DNA of 38,434 nt from Desulfosporosinus sp. HMP52 (GTDB lineage: Bacteria > Bacillota > Desulfitobacteriia > Desulfitobacteriales > Desulfitobacteriaceae). The position numbers and the translations under genes are program-made. How positions within the stretch are numbered: position 1 is the stretch's first letter; every line of letters begins with the position of its first letter. A model generated the notes under the pieces. It did not search any database. It saw nothing but the letters and a program-made list of their open reading frames with translations, and had not been told where the DNA came from. Location: positions 1 to 38,434 of the forward strand of contig NZ_JMGA01000044.1 of the NCBI RefSeq assembly GCF_000765145.1, in the 5' to 3' direction. This document shows, piece by piece, positions 26,401 to 33,799 of this stretch.

Positions 26401-27648
26401 TTGAGTATTACCTGGAATTCAATCTGGGAAACTCATCCTGACGTTTTTATCGTTAAGGAATGGAAGGAATACCCAGAAGATAAAAAAAGAGCAAGTCGTC
26501 TTCCTCTTCAGTATGCTTATTTTATGGGTGGTGAGACGACTTTACGTGTAGGAATTATAGCAAGTGCAACAATAAATAGGGAAGATGAATTTCTTCTCGC
26601 AGGATTATTATGGGGACATCGACTCAGCAATGGCACAAAGACGGTGATTTACTATGTAGCCCCGGACTTTTCAACGTCCTTCTTAACAGGTCTGTCAAAA
26701 GTTGGAGGGATTATTGATGCAAGAGCAGTGTATTGGCGTGAAAAGTTAATGCCTAGCTTATATCCTATCCCTGAGAAGCAACTATTTAGTCGTGTAAGAT
26801 ATCCAATGGGCGAAGACCGACCAAATTGGAAGCGTTGGGGAGAAAGTCTGAATCCAGTGGCTAGGCAACAATTGGTAACGGTGAATAACTTTTTTAGTCA
26901 ACTAGCTGATAGAAGAGTTCGTATTGTGGTTAAAAATCAAACTATTAATATCTATTGGGGAAACTATGAAATTGCTGAAGTTCGAAAAAAAGGAAAGAAA
27001 TTTGAGCTTAATAGTAAAGTAAAATGGCTTAAATCATCTGAACAAATGCAAAAATGGCAAAAACAAGGGTGGGTCGATGCTTCAGCTTCTCTTAACCCTG
27101 AGTTTTCTGCGACAATTTTAGAAATTCTAGATTACCTTGAATCTTTGCAGAAGGCATGTCAACTTCGCCCCCATGATCATCTTGCTTTGATGCTGCATAA
27201 TGGGGAAGGTGCATTAAAAATGCTGTGGGGGAGTCCATGGGCCTGGCCATGGCTTCCCAAAGACCGTAGTGAAACCGCCGTACTAGAATTAGAAGAGTGG
27301 TTTTATTTTCAGGGAAATGGCCAGCTAAGTGTTGTGTGTCCAATATTTGACAAGTCTTTATTAAAAGCTGCCCGCAGTATTTTGTTGGCTTCCGTGCTGG
27401 AAAGGAGCCTGTTATTAGTGAGCGCCAAAGACGAGCTGGGAAATCTTTTAGTATGGGATGGCAGAGTACACTGGCTTACGACACCGGGTAAAGAAGAGGA
27501 ACTTCGGCGTAGTTACTCTTGGTTAAGTGATGTAAGCAGGTTCCCTATATGGACATTGCCAGAAGACTGGCAAGAAAATGGAATCGATGCTCTGAATTGT
27601 CAAAGTAATCACTTTAGTCAGTCACTTATGCAGAAAGGGTATCTGTAA
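26401..27648 (+). CDS. Large protein of unknown function
   Basis: I do not recognise this protein of about 415 residues. It has two TTG codons at its start; TTG 26401 is six bases from GGAGGG and is preferred to TTG 26398. The sequence is soluble and unusually rich in Trp and Tyr. The first ~110 residues look like an alpha/beta domain (LRVGIIASATINREDEFLLA, TVIYYVAPDFS), the middle is basic, and the rest has mixed helices and a segment MLHNGEGALKMLWGSPW. No catalytic motif, signal peptide or membrane helix is evident. Its last 23 bp overlap the convergent kinase gene tail to tail, with no terminator between them. Confidence 0.8.
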   Translation: MSITWNSIWETHPDVFIVKEWKEYPEDKKRASRLPLQYAYFMGGETTLRVGIIASATINREDEFLLAGLLWGHRLSNGTKTVIYYVAPDFSTSFLTGLSKVGGIIDARAVYWREKLMPSLYPIPEKQLFSRVRYPMGEDRPNWKRWGESLNPVARQQLVTVNNFFSQLADRRVRIVVKNQTINIYWGNYEIAEVRKKGKKFELNSKVKWLKSSEQMQKWQKQGWVDASASLNPEFSATILEILDYLESLQKACQLRPHDHLALMLHNGEGALKMLWGSPWAWPWLPKDRSETAVLELEEWFYFQGNGQLSVVCPIFDKSLLKAARSILLASVLERSLLLVSAKDELGNLLVWDGRVHWLTTPGKEEELRRSYSWLSDVSRFPIWTLPEDWQENGIDALNCQSNHFSQSLMQKGYL

Positions 27649-29038
27649 AATCTTCTAACCGGGGAAGATTTATTGTTACAACTGTACCGGTTGTGGTAGA
27701 TGAATCAGAAAAATGAAGCTTACCGTGATGGGTTAGAATAATTTGTTGAGCAATAGTTAACCCCAGTCCAGTGCCTTCTTCATGCGTAGTAAAGAAAGGA
27801 TCAAGAATTTTGTGGCGAAGGTTCTCAGGAATACCCGGGCCATTATCAGTGACGCTTATGCAGACCCAGGACTCATCTTGGGTTAATTGTATGCTGACTT
27901 TTCCCCCTAGGGGAGAAGCTTCAACGCCGTTGTTAACGATGGACATTAATGCCTGGTGAAGCTGTTCTCTGTCACCCATTACATAGACTGACTGCGGGGG
28001 AAATTCTACATCCAGAGACACTCCATATTTTGAAATATATGGTACAGTAGCTTCGGATAAGGAATAAATGCATTCTACCAGGTTGAGCTTATCAAAGTGA
28101 GGTGCAGAAGGATTGGTAATTAAGATGAACTTATTAAGCAGTTGGTTAATTGTTTCGATTTCATCAAGTATTAGTACTTGATATGGGCGAAATAGCTCAG
28201 GCCATTGCTCAGGAGTAATTAATTGCATAAAGCCTTTAATTGTCGTCAAGGGATTGCGGATTTCGTGGGCTAAGCCGGCTGAAACTTGACTAACTATGGA
28301 AAGCTTCTCAACTTGTATCTCATTTTCTAAACGATTTATTGATTCGCTGATATCGAATAGGGTCACAAGGGTTCCTGAAGGTATGTTATGGTCTAGCAAA
28401 GGTCGGGTTCGAAATTTTAAATGCTTGGTAAGACCTTGTTGTGTCCAGTTAAAGTCACCATTTTCAGGTATATTAGTCGGTTGGGCATTTGGTAAGATAC
28501 CTAGAACATTATAAATGGATTTCCCGACTAAGCTGGATGGGGGGAGAGATAAAAGTATTGAGGATTGAGCATTTAAGTCTAGAATAGTACCTAGATTATC
28601 CAGGATAATGACTGCTTCGTGAGTATAATCTGCTGTTTGAATTAGAGGAGGATTTTGTCGCAACAGCACTCGAATCGTTTTAAGATGGTGTTCATGCAGA
28701 CGAAGTTTTTGTTTTTCTGTATGATCAAAAAGAAACATCATGACAAGCAGAAAAAAAACATGTGCCAGCATTAATGGGCCAGAAGGAAGTACTGGATTTA
28801 GATATGAACCCAGTATAAGCAGGGTCGACGCTATTATCCAAACTTTTCCCCATGAGGTAAACCAAGGCTCGAACCAGACAACTAGGATTGTGAATGTGAT
28901 AAATTCTAAAGTAATACGCACTAATTCAGAGAGGGGCAAGTAATAACATAAAACAACGCAGACTAGAAAAAAAACTGAGAATAGGTTAAAAACCCATTGT
29001 CGATGGAAAGACTGAAATCGAAATTTAAGGGGAACCAC
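27626..29038 (-). CDS. Membrane PAS-domain sensor histidine kinase
   Basis: A 470-residue sensor kinase. The N-terminal ~105 residues hold about four transmembrane segments. A PAS-like domain follows (about 135-235), then HisKA with the phosphorylated His258 (AGLAHEIRNPLTTIKGF) and a complete HATPase domain: N box NNGVEAS, G1 DNGPGIP, F box FFTTHE, G2 GTGLGL. The HEIRNPL H-box and the overall layout resemble KinB-type sporulation kinases of Bacillus, but no response regulator lies beside it, as with orphan sporulation kinases. It starts at GTG 29038, nine bases after AAGGAG. A sporulation role is inference. Confidence 0.9.
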   Translation of the reverse strand: MVPLKFRFQSFHRQWVFNLFSVFFLVCVVLCYYLPLSELVRITLEFITFTILVVWFEPWFTSWGKVWIIASTLLILGSYLNPVLPSGPLMLAHVFFLLVMMFLFDHTEKQKLRLHEHHLKTIRVLLRQNPPLIQTADYTHEAVIILDNLGTILDLNAQSSILLSLPPSSLVGKSIYNVLGILPNAQPTNIPENGDFNWTQQGLTKHLKFRTRPLLDHNIPSGTLVTLFDISESINRLENEIQVEKLSIVSQVSAGLAHEIRNPLTTIKGFMQLITPEQWPELFRPYQVLILDEIETINQLLNKFILITNPSAPHFDKLNLVECIYSLSEATVPYISKYGVSLDVEFPPQSVYVMGDREQLHQALMSIVNNGVEASPLGGKVSIQLTQDESWVCISVTDNGPGIPENLRHKILDPFFTTHEEGTGLGLTIAQQIILTHHGKLHFSDSSTTTGTVVTINLPRLEDFTDTLSA

Positions 29039-29294
29039 AATGAAAGTCTCCTTCCAAAAACTACTAAAAGCAACACACTGACATAGTTTACCATATAACG
29101 AGGTAAAAAAATGTAAGAAAAAGGAGAAATGATTTTTTTAGGGAGAATTACAAATCCGCCTCACAGGCGTGCTTAAAAAAGTTAGCTGGAAAAAAATAGA
29201 ACAAAATCCGACAGATAATCCTTTGCTTTAAATACTGATAGAAAATATTAATTGTAAATTAACAAATATAGGTGTGCAAGAAAATTAGATATGG

Positions 29295-29308
29295 TGTATA
29301 ATTATGCA
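29295..29308. promoter_or_regulatory. ARG-box-like operator over the -10 of the acetyltransferase gene
   Basis: TGTATAATTATGCA differs at two positions from the core ARG box TGAATAATTATTCA bound by ArgR/AhrC. It contains the -10 hexamer TATAAT (29297-29302), 32 bp before the ATG. ArgR binding here would block transcription when arginine is plentiful, which fits the gene's probable role. No good -35 was found. Confidence 0.5.
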
Positions 29309-29333
29309 AAAATCATAAAAGGAGATCATCAAG

Positions 29334-29786
29334 ATGAAATTGCGTAAGGCACGAATAGCGGATGTTGAAGCTATGATGTCATTGATTAATAGTAATGCAG
29401 AACAAGGGCTCATGCTTCCCCGATCAAGAAATATGTTGTATGAGAACATCCGTGAATTCCTGCTAGCTGAAGTAGATGGAAATTTAGTTGGAGTTGCTTC
29501 ATTGCACATACTTTGGAGTGATTTAGCAGAGATAAGAGCGTTAGCGGTGGCCAGTGACTACAAGCGAAGAGGAATTGGAACTCGAATTGTCAAAACTCTT
29601 GAAGATGAAGCTAGAGAACTTGGTTGTGCTAAAGTTTTTGCCTTGACATATCAACCAGAATTTTTTAAGTTTTGTGGATATAAAGAGGTGAGTAAGGATC
29701 AAATGCCTCAAAAGGTATGGACCGAATGCATTAACTGTATAAAATTCCCTAACTGTGATGAAATTGCTGTTAGTAAGATTTTATAA
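29334..29786 (+). CDS. argA: Short ArgA-type N-acetyltransferase
   Basis: A 150-residue GNAT acetyltransferase, probably the stand-alone N-acetylglutamate synthase found in many Clostridia, which acetylates glutamate to start arginine synthesis. The acetyl-CoA site is in YKRRGIGTRIVKTLEDEA. The stretches PRSRNMLYENIREFLLAEVD and WSDLAEIRALAV, and the C-terminal cysteine-bearing tail (CINCIKFPNC), match that short type and not the long two-domain ArgA. The ATG follows AAAGGAGAT. The ARG-box-like site on its promoter supports the assignment. Other arginine genes are not in the window. Confidence 0.82.
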   Translation: MKLRKARIADVEAMMSLINSNAEQGLMLPRSRNMLYENIREFLLAEVDGNLVGVASLHILWSDLAEIRALAVASDYKRRGIGTRIVKTLEDEARELGCAKVFALTYQPEFFKFCGYKEVSKDQMPQKVWTECINCIKFPNCDEIAVSKIL

Positions 29787-29814
29787 TTTTCATTAAGTAC
29801 AGTTGTCACAGGTA

Positions 29815-29855
29815 CCATTCAAAATGCCGAACTATCAGTTCGGCATTTTGAATGG
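29815..29855. terminator. Perfect 18-bp hairpin terminator
   Basis: Arms 29815-29832 and 29838-29855 pair perfectly around a 5-nt loop. The inner GC-rich 8 bp are followed by TTTT within the stem, so it can terminate in either direction. Confidence 0.8.
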
Positions 29856-29924
29856 AACGGAATTTCTCTTCTTTTCATAGTTAATACTATGGCATTTGCT
29901 AAATATGAAGACGGAGAGAGTTCT

Positions 29925-31511
29925 ATGGATTTAAGATATGAAGTCCAAGAGAGTCTTGACCTTGCTAGAGAATATGTATCTGAAGGTGTGAATCAGATAC
30001 TGTCAGGAAAACTCGATGAGTTGCACGGTGTCTCTCCAAGCCAAGGGGCTACAGCTTTGGCGGCACTGGCACTTCTCGCGATAGGAAGAGGATTTGAAAA
30101 TGCACAACTGCGTGGGATACAGTGGTTAAAGCAGCAAAATCAAGGCGGGTGGGGGAAATTTCCCGGCGATGAACCGGATGAAGAGATTACCCAGATAGTT
30201 AGGATGGTTCTGCAGGGAAGTGAAGGTGGATGGAAAGCCAAGATTAAACTTCTCTCACAAGCCAAGAGATTTTCTCACGTAATTTTATCCCTAGGGGAAA
30301 GAGTTATTCCGGGATTGGAGGGGCCTACGTCTGAGGAAATAATGCTTCCTACCATTCTTGAGGATAATGTATTAACAAAACTACCCCTTTATGGAAGATC
30401 TGTAGTGATAGCTGCCTCGCTGCTGGCCTCAAACTCTCAAGATGGAATTCTAAAGGGTATCCAATACCTGATAAATAGTCAAATGTCGGACGGTTCTTGG
30501 GCCGAAGATATAATTGCGACCAGTATGTCAATTTTGGCTTTAGAGAGTAAGGGAATGTATATAGAACAAACTCAAAAAGCTGGACGCTGGTTGGTAAAGA
30601 AACAATATCCAAGTGGAGGATGGGCTGCTTTTGACCAACTAAAAGTATGGTCAATCGGATGGGCCATAAGTGTCTTTGGAGAAGTAACTCAGAACTTTTC
30701 AGAAATCCCTTGGCTTGAGGAAGCTGTCAGCTGGTTGCAAAAAGCGCAAAATACAGATGGCAGTTATGGCAGTACTCCACCATACACTCACCCAGATTTA
30801 GATGATACGGCAGTTGCTTTGATTGGTTTACATCAAGTAGTTGGAGAAAGAAATAAGCTTGGAGTAACTCTACTTGAGAGTTTACAAAACACTGACGGTA
30901 GTTGGAGTACATTTCCTAGTTTCCAAGGTATACCTCCTAATGTTTGCTCGGAATTCCCAGTGTATATTTCCAGTGTTGACGTAAGTATTCATGTGTTAGA
31001 AGCCTTATGGCGAAGTTCACGAGCACAAGAGGAGAAAATCTGGAAGGGGCTTAATTGGGTATTAGCACAGCAGGACGATCAAGGAGCTTTTCCTGCATCT
31101 TGGTTTGAGGGCTCAATATATAGCACCGCGCAAGCTATGGAATTGTTAAGTAAGTGGAAGTTCAGTTGGGAAGGATGGAATACTGCACGTCACATTATAG
31201 GAGCCAGGAAAAAGGGGCTGGAGTATTTAGTGGAATCACAGAAGTTAGATGGGGGTTGGGGCTCAGTTGTGGAAACAGGTTTGACAATCGCAGGGCTATG
31301 GCGTTTTTCAAGAAATATTCCCCTGAGAGTTCTGGAAAGTGGAATTAAAAATCTCCTCTCGGAACAGAACAGTAAGGGCTCTTTTACACCGTCTTATCGA
31401 GGCATCTATGCAAAGGGATGGAATTATGAAGAACCTATAACTACAGCTTTGACAGCTATACGTGCCCTGCAGCGTTATCAACGGTTATATAAGGCATCCT
31501 ATTTCAGATAA
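29925..31511 (+). CDS. Compact class II terpene cyclase (squalene-hopene/sporulenol synthase-like)
   Basis: A triterpene-cyclase-fold protein. It has the proton-donating DXDD motif as DLDDTA (291-294) and about eight QW-type repeats, for example RGIQWLKQQNQGGW, KGIQYLINSQMSDGSW, KAGRWLVKKQYPSGGW and KGLEYLVESQKLDGGW. I start it at ATG 29925, five bases after GGAGAG; the upstream ATG 29889 has no such site. At 528 residues it is about 100 shorter than squalene-hopene or sporulenol synthase (about 630). Sporulenol synthase acts in Bacillus spores, and this organism sporulates, but no prenyltransferase or first-step cyclase is adjacent. Fold and catalytic motif are clear; substrate and product are not. 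Confidence 0.87.
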   Translation: MDLRYEVQESLDLAREYVSEGVNQILSGKLDELHGVSPSQGATALAALALLAIGRGFENAQLRGIQWLKQQNQGGWGKFPGDEPDEEITQIVRMVLQGSEGGWKAKIKLLSQAKRFSHVILSLGERVIPGLEGPTSEEIMLPTILEDNVLTKLPLYGRSVVIAASLLASNSQDGILKGIQYLINSQMSDGSWAEDIIATSMSILALESKGMYIEQTQKAGRWLVKKQYPSGGWAAFDQLKVWSIGWAISVFGEVTQNFSEIPWLEEAVSWLQKAQNTDGSYGSTPPYTHPDLDDTAVALIGLHQVVGERNKLGVTLLESLQNTDGSWSTFPSFQGIPPNVCSEFPVYISSVDVSIHVLEALWRSSRAQEEKIWKGLNWVLAQQDDQGAFPASWFEGSIYSTAQAMELLSKWKFSWEGWNTARHIIGARKKGLEYLVESQKLDGGWGSVVETGLTIAGLWRFSRNIPLRVLESGIKNLLSEQNSKGSFTPSYRGIYAKGWNYEEPITTALTAIRALQRYQRLYKASYFR

Positions 31512-31558
31512 CTTCTATTCATCATCAAATTTTACGAATGTCTCTATCCCAAATAAAA

Positions 31559-31591
31559 TAATTAAGAGCCTTCTGTAAAGGCTCTTAATTA
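31559..31591. terminator. Terminator after the terpene cyclase gene
   Basis: A perfect 14-bp stem (31559-31572 with 31578-31591) with a 5-nt loop. The outer part is A/T-rich, so it probably ends the cyclase transcript and perhaps the minus-strand gene at 31650. Confidence 0.8.
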
Positions 31592-31649
31592 TTTAGTGGA
31601 GATTTTTGCTCTTTATAAAGGAAAATCCTTGTATTATTATAACTGCCTA

Positions 31650-31811
31650 CTAATGTTTCTTAAGAATTGTATGTAGAAAGTTCCACTGGAAGTCAAGATA
31701 GGCATTCTTCATCTCGTTTTCACTCAAGCCTTTGGAGAGGAGATAATCACGAGAGGATGCTTCAAAATCACGGATGAATCCCAGAATTTCACTAGCATGA
31801 GTTGACAGCAT
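31650..31811 (-). CDS. 53-residue protein, unknown
   Basis: A small gene on the minus strand, starting at ATG 31811 six bases after GGAGGG and ending in TAG 31650-31652. The product is polar and helical, with the sequence LSENEMKNAYLDFQWNFLH near its C terminus, and has no cysteine or membrane segment. Its size and sporulation context recall Spo0E-type phosphatases, but the SQELD-like signature of that family is absent. The good ribosome binding site and isolated position make it likely to be real. Confidence 0.65.
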   Translation of the reverse strand: MLSTHASEILGFIRDFEASSRDYLLSKGLSENEMKNAYLDFQWNFLHTILKKH

Positions 31812-31959
31812 TTTTCACCCTCCATTTCAGTACTTGCGGTTAGTCTTGTCCAATATTGGAACAACCTATAAGTATTATCCTTATTATAGAGAATTTTATC
31901 CGAGAAAGCTGTTGGAATAGGGAATATGTATTAAAAACAAAAGGGAAAAGAAAGGAGAA

Positions 31960-32739
31960 CTATTTAGTATTTTTGTGGTTTTTTGTGGAATCTAAATGAA
32001 CTGATGGACAATGACGCCAAAGTGAAACATCAAAGACCCGGCAATTACCAGAACGGTAGTGTTTTTTAGCTAACTGAAAGTCCTTAAGAATAACATAACA
32101 ATCAGCAAGACTATGGTGAATATTTGCTAGATAGCTGACTGTTAATATTTTTTGAGTAATCCAATTGTTACTGCTCTTAGGAAACTTGTTTTGTTTTTCA
32201 AAGTGTATACTACGCTCAAACATTTTTACTGCTTCCGGAATCTTGCCAATTTGAAATAGTACACGGCCTTGAGTTGCCAGTAAAAGAGGGTCAACTAACG
32301 CCTGTGGATTATCCCGCAATATATACAGTGCACGCATAGGCTTGCCTTCTTTAAGAAGAATATCCCCAAGGGTCATGCATAACAAGGGGTCTTGACTAGA
32401 TAAAAATTTTTCAAGAATTGAAATGGCTGGAGTTGGTTCATGAAAGTAATAATATAGTTGGCTGGCAAAACGAGCGATTGATAAGGGACTGCTGTCTTGG
32501 GAAATGGTGTGTGCCATTCGTTGAGCAGATAACCTTTTTCCGGGGGGGGTAAAATTTTTCTTCATTACCATACCTGTGTAGGAAAGGCCAAAACCCACTG
32601 CCAAGCTATATAGCCCGCTTTTAAGATCAACGTAAACAATGATAGTTAAAGCTATAATTATGGAAATCGTAGCCAAATATAGGAAAAAATAAAGCTTTTG
32701 TACATAGAGAATTTCTGGATCGTATTGAATACTACGCAT
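31960..32739 (-). CDS. Membrane-anchored TPR-like protein
   Basis: A 259-residue protein with two transmembrane helices near the N terminus (about 15-37 and 41-60) and a cytoplasmic part built of helix pairs resembling tetratricopeptide repeats. The best repeats are LLLATQGRVLFQIGKIPEAVKMFERSI and ANIHHSLADCYVILKDFQLAKKHYR. TPRs usually bind partner proteins. The ATG follows GAGGGGAT. The gene is separated from the lut operon by about 490 bp. No partner is indicated by its neighbours. Confidence 0.82.
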   Translation of the reverse strand: MRSIQYDPEILYVQKLYFFLYLATISIIIALTIIVYVDLKSGLYSLAVGFGLSYTGMVMKKNFTPPGKRLSAQRMAHTISQDSSPLSIARFASQLYYYFHEPTPAISILEKFLSSQDPLLCMTLGDILLKEGKPMRALYILRDNPQALVDPLLLATQGRVLFQIGKIPEAVKMFERSIHFEKQNKFPKSSNNWITQKILTVSYLANIHHSLADCYVILKDFQLAKKHYRSGNCRVFDVSLWRHCPSVHLDSTKNHKNTK

Positions 32740-32937
32740 TCTATCCCCTCAATTATAACTACGAGTCAGGGTAGATAAATAGAACTACTTTACACATATT
32801 GATGTGTTTCGGAGTAAAAATTCTGATGAAGTAGAAAGACACCCTTGAGTTAACAAAGGTGTCCAAGCTTATCATTATGCTGAGGTGGTAAAGGTTGACA
32901 AATTTTCGAGGATTTCCGCGTCCGGAAATCCTCTTTT
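32740..32937 (+). terminator. Gene-free stretch ending in a terminator hairpin (32908-32937)
   Basis: An 11-bp perfect stem (32908-32918 with 32923-32933), 4-nt loop, then TTTT. Upstream, GACACC pairs with GGTGTC (about 32840-32865). No plus-strand gene precedes the terminator: the sequence before it is the start of the minus-strand TPR gene. So it either insulates the lut region or ends an unseen short RNA. No open frame of note lies in 32740-33226. Confidence 0.6.
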
Positions 32938-33075
32938 GCGCAAAATCCAGGAGATTTAACTACTAGACTTTACTAATTAAACCATAACGCAAATAATGTC
33001 GAAAATCAATATGTAAATTATAGGAAGTCTGTAGTTCAGCTGGAATATTTGATAGTTGTTTGTATCAGGATTTAC

Positions 33076-33100
33076 ATATTACGATTACTAATCATAATAT
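33076..33100. promoter_or_regulatory. 25-bp near-perfect palindrome upstream of lutC
   Basis: The arms 33076-33086 and 33090-33100 are inverted copies with one mismatch (C33082 against A33094) around ACT. It lies 25 bp upstream of the predicted -35, an activator-type position. The binding protein is not known. Confidence 0.45.
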
Positions 33101-33124
33101 TTTAAATTTTTAGTTCCTAAGTTA

Positions 33125-33153
33125 TTGTAATTGTCATTAAAATGTCTTAAAAT
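33125..33153 (+). promoter_or_regulatory. lutC-lutBA promoter
   Basis: TTGTAA (33125-33130), 17-bp spacer, TAAAAT (33148-33153), with transcription expected to start near 33160. Confidence 0.5.
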
Positions 33154-33173
33154 TAAATCCTAAGGTGGCATGA

Positions 33174-33184
33174 TGGTCTGACCA
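33174..33184. promoter_or_regulatory. FadR/LldR-type GntR operator of the lut genes
   Basis: TGGTCTGACCA is a perfect palindrome with the TGGT-N3-ACCA form bound by FadR-subfamily GntR regulators, which include the lactate regulators LldR and LutR. It lies just downstream of the predicted transcription start, where a repressor would block elongation or initiation. The regulator gene is not in the window. Confidence 0.6.
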
Positions 33185-33226
33185 CTTGTTAGTTAAGAAG
33201 ATTCATCAATTAGGAGGAAGGTTTAC

Positions 33227-33799
33227 ATGCATAAAGATCAACAAGACGATCTATATAACAAGTTCAAGACAAAGATAGAATTAGTGTCCGGTGAGTGTTA
33301 TCGTGTTAACACTGCATTAGAAGCCAGTGAGCTTGTCTGCAATGTTTTAATTGAAAAAGGAATAAAAGATGTGGCACTCTTAAATTCGCCAATTTCTCAA
33401 AAAGGAGATTTTGTAAATACATTTGAGAAAAAAGGGATAATAGTGTACACCGATAATTTTCGCCAGGTAACACCTGACGCTCAAGCTGGTATAACTCAAG
33501 TAAATTATGGGATTGCGGAGCTTGGCTCTTTAGTACAGGCCGATGCTGATGTAAACCAGCGTCTATGTTCGACCCTCGTTCCGATTCACATTGCACTTAT
33601 TTCAACCGACAAATTAATCCCAACTCTAAAGGATACGATGGCCACAATTCACAGCTTGCCAGAAATACCCGGTTTTGTAGGGTTTATAACAGGACCTAGC
33701 AGGACTTCAGATATTGAGCGAGTTTTAACAATCGGAGTTCACGGTCCCAAGCAGCTTGTTGTTGTCTTTGTAGATGAGGAAGTTGGAGGTGTGGCATAA
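33227..33799 (+). CDS. lutC: Lactate utilisation protein LutC
   Basis: LutC is the LUD-domain subunit of the LutABC (LldEFG) iron-sulphur L-lactate dehydrogenase that oxidises lactate to pyruvate. The 190-residue sequence has the LUD core VNYGIAELGSLVQ, then IHIALISTDKLIPTL and VGFITGPSRTSDIERVLTIGVHGPKQL. The ATG follows TTAGGAGGAAGG. Its TAA overlaps the ATG of the next gene by one base (TAATG), coupling translation. For a sulphate reducer, lactate is a main electron donor, which fits. Confidence 0.9.
   Translation: MHKDQQDDLYNKFKTKIELVSGECYRVNTALEASELVCNVLIEKGIKDVALLNSPISQKGDFVNTFEKKGIIVYTDNFRQVTPDAQAGITQVNYGIAELGSLVQADADVNQRLCSTLVPIHIALISTDKLIPTLKDTMATIHSLPEIPGFVGFITGPSRTSDIERVLTIGVHGPKQLVVVFVDEEVGGVA

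Noticed and set aside
31650-31811. Spo0E-like aspartyl phosphatase
   Set aside because: Size fits but the SQxLD signature is missing.
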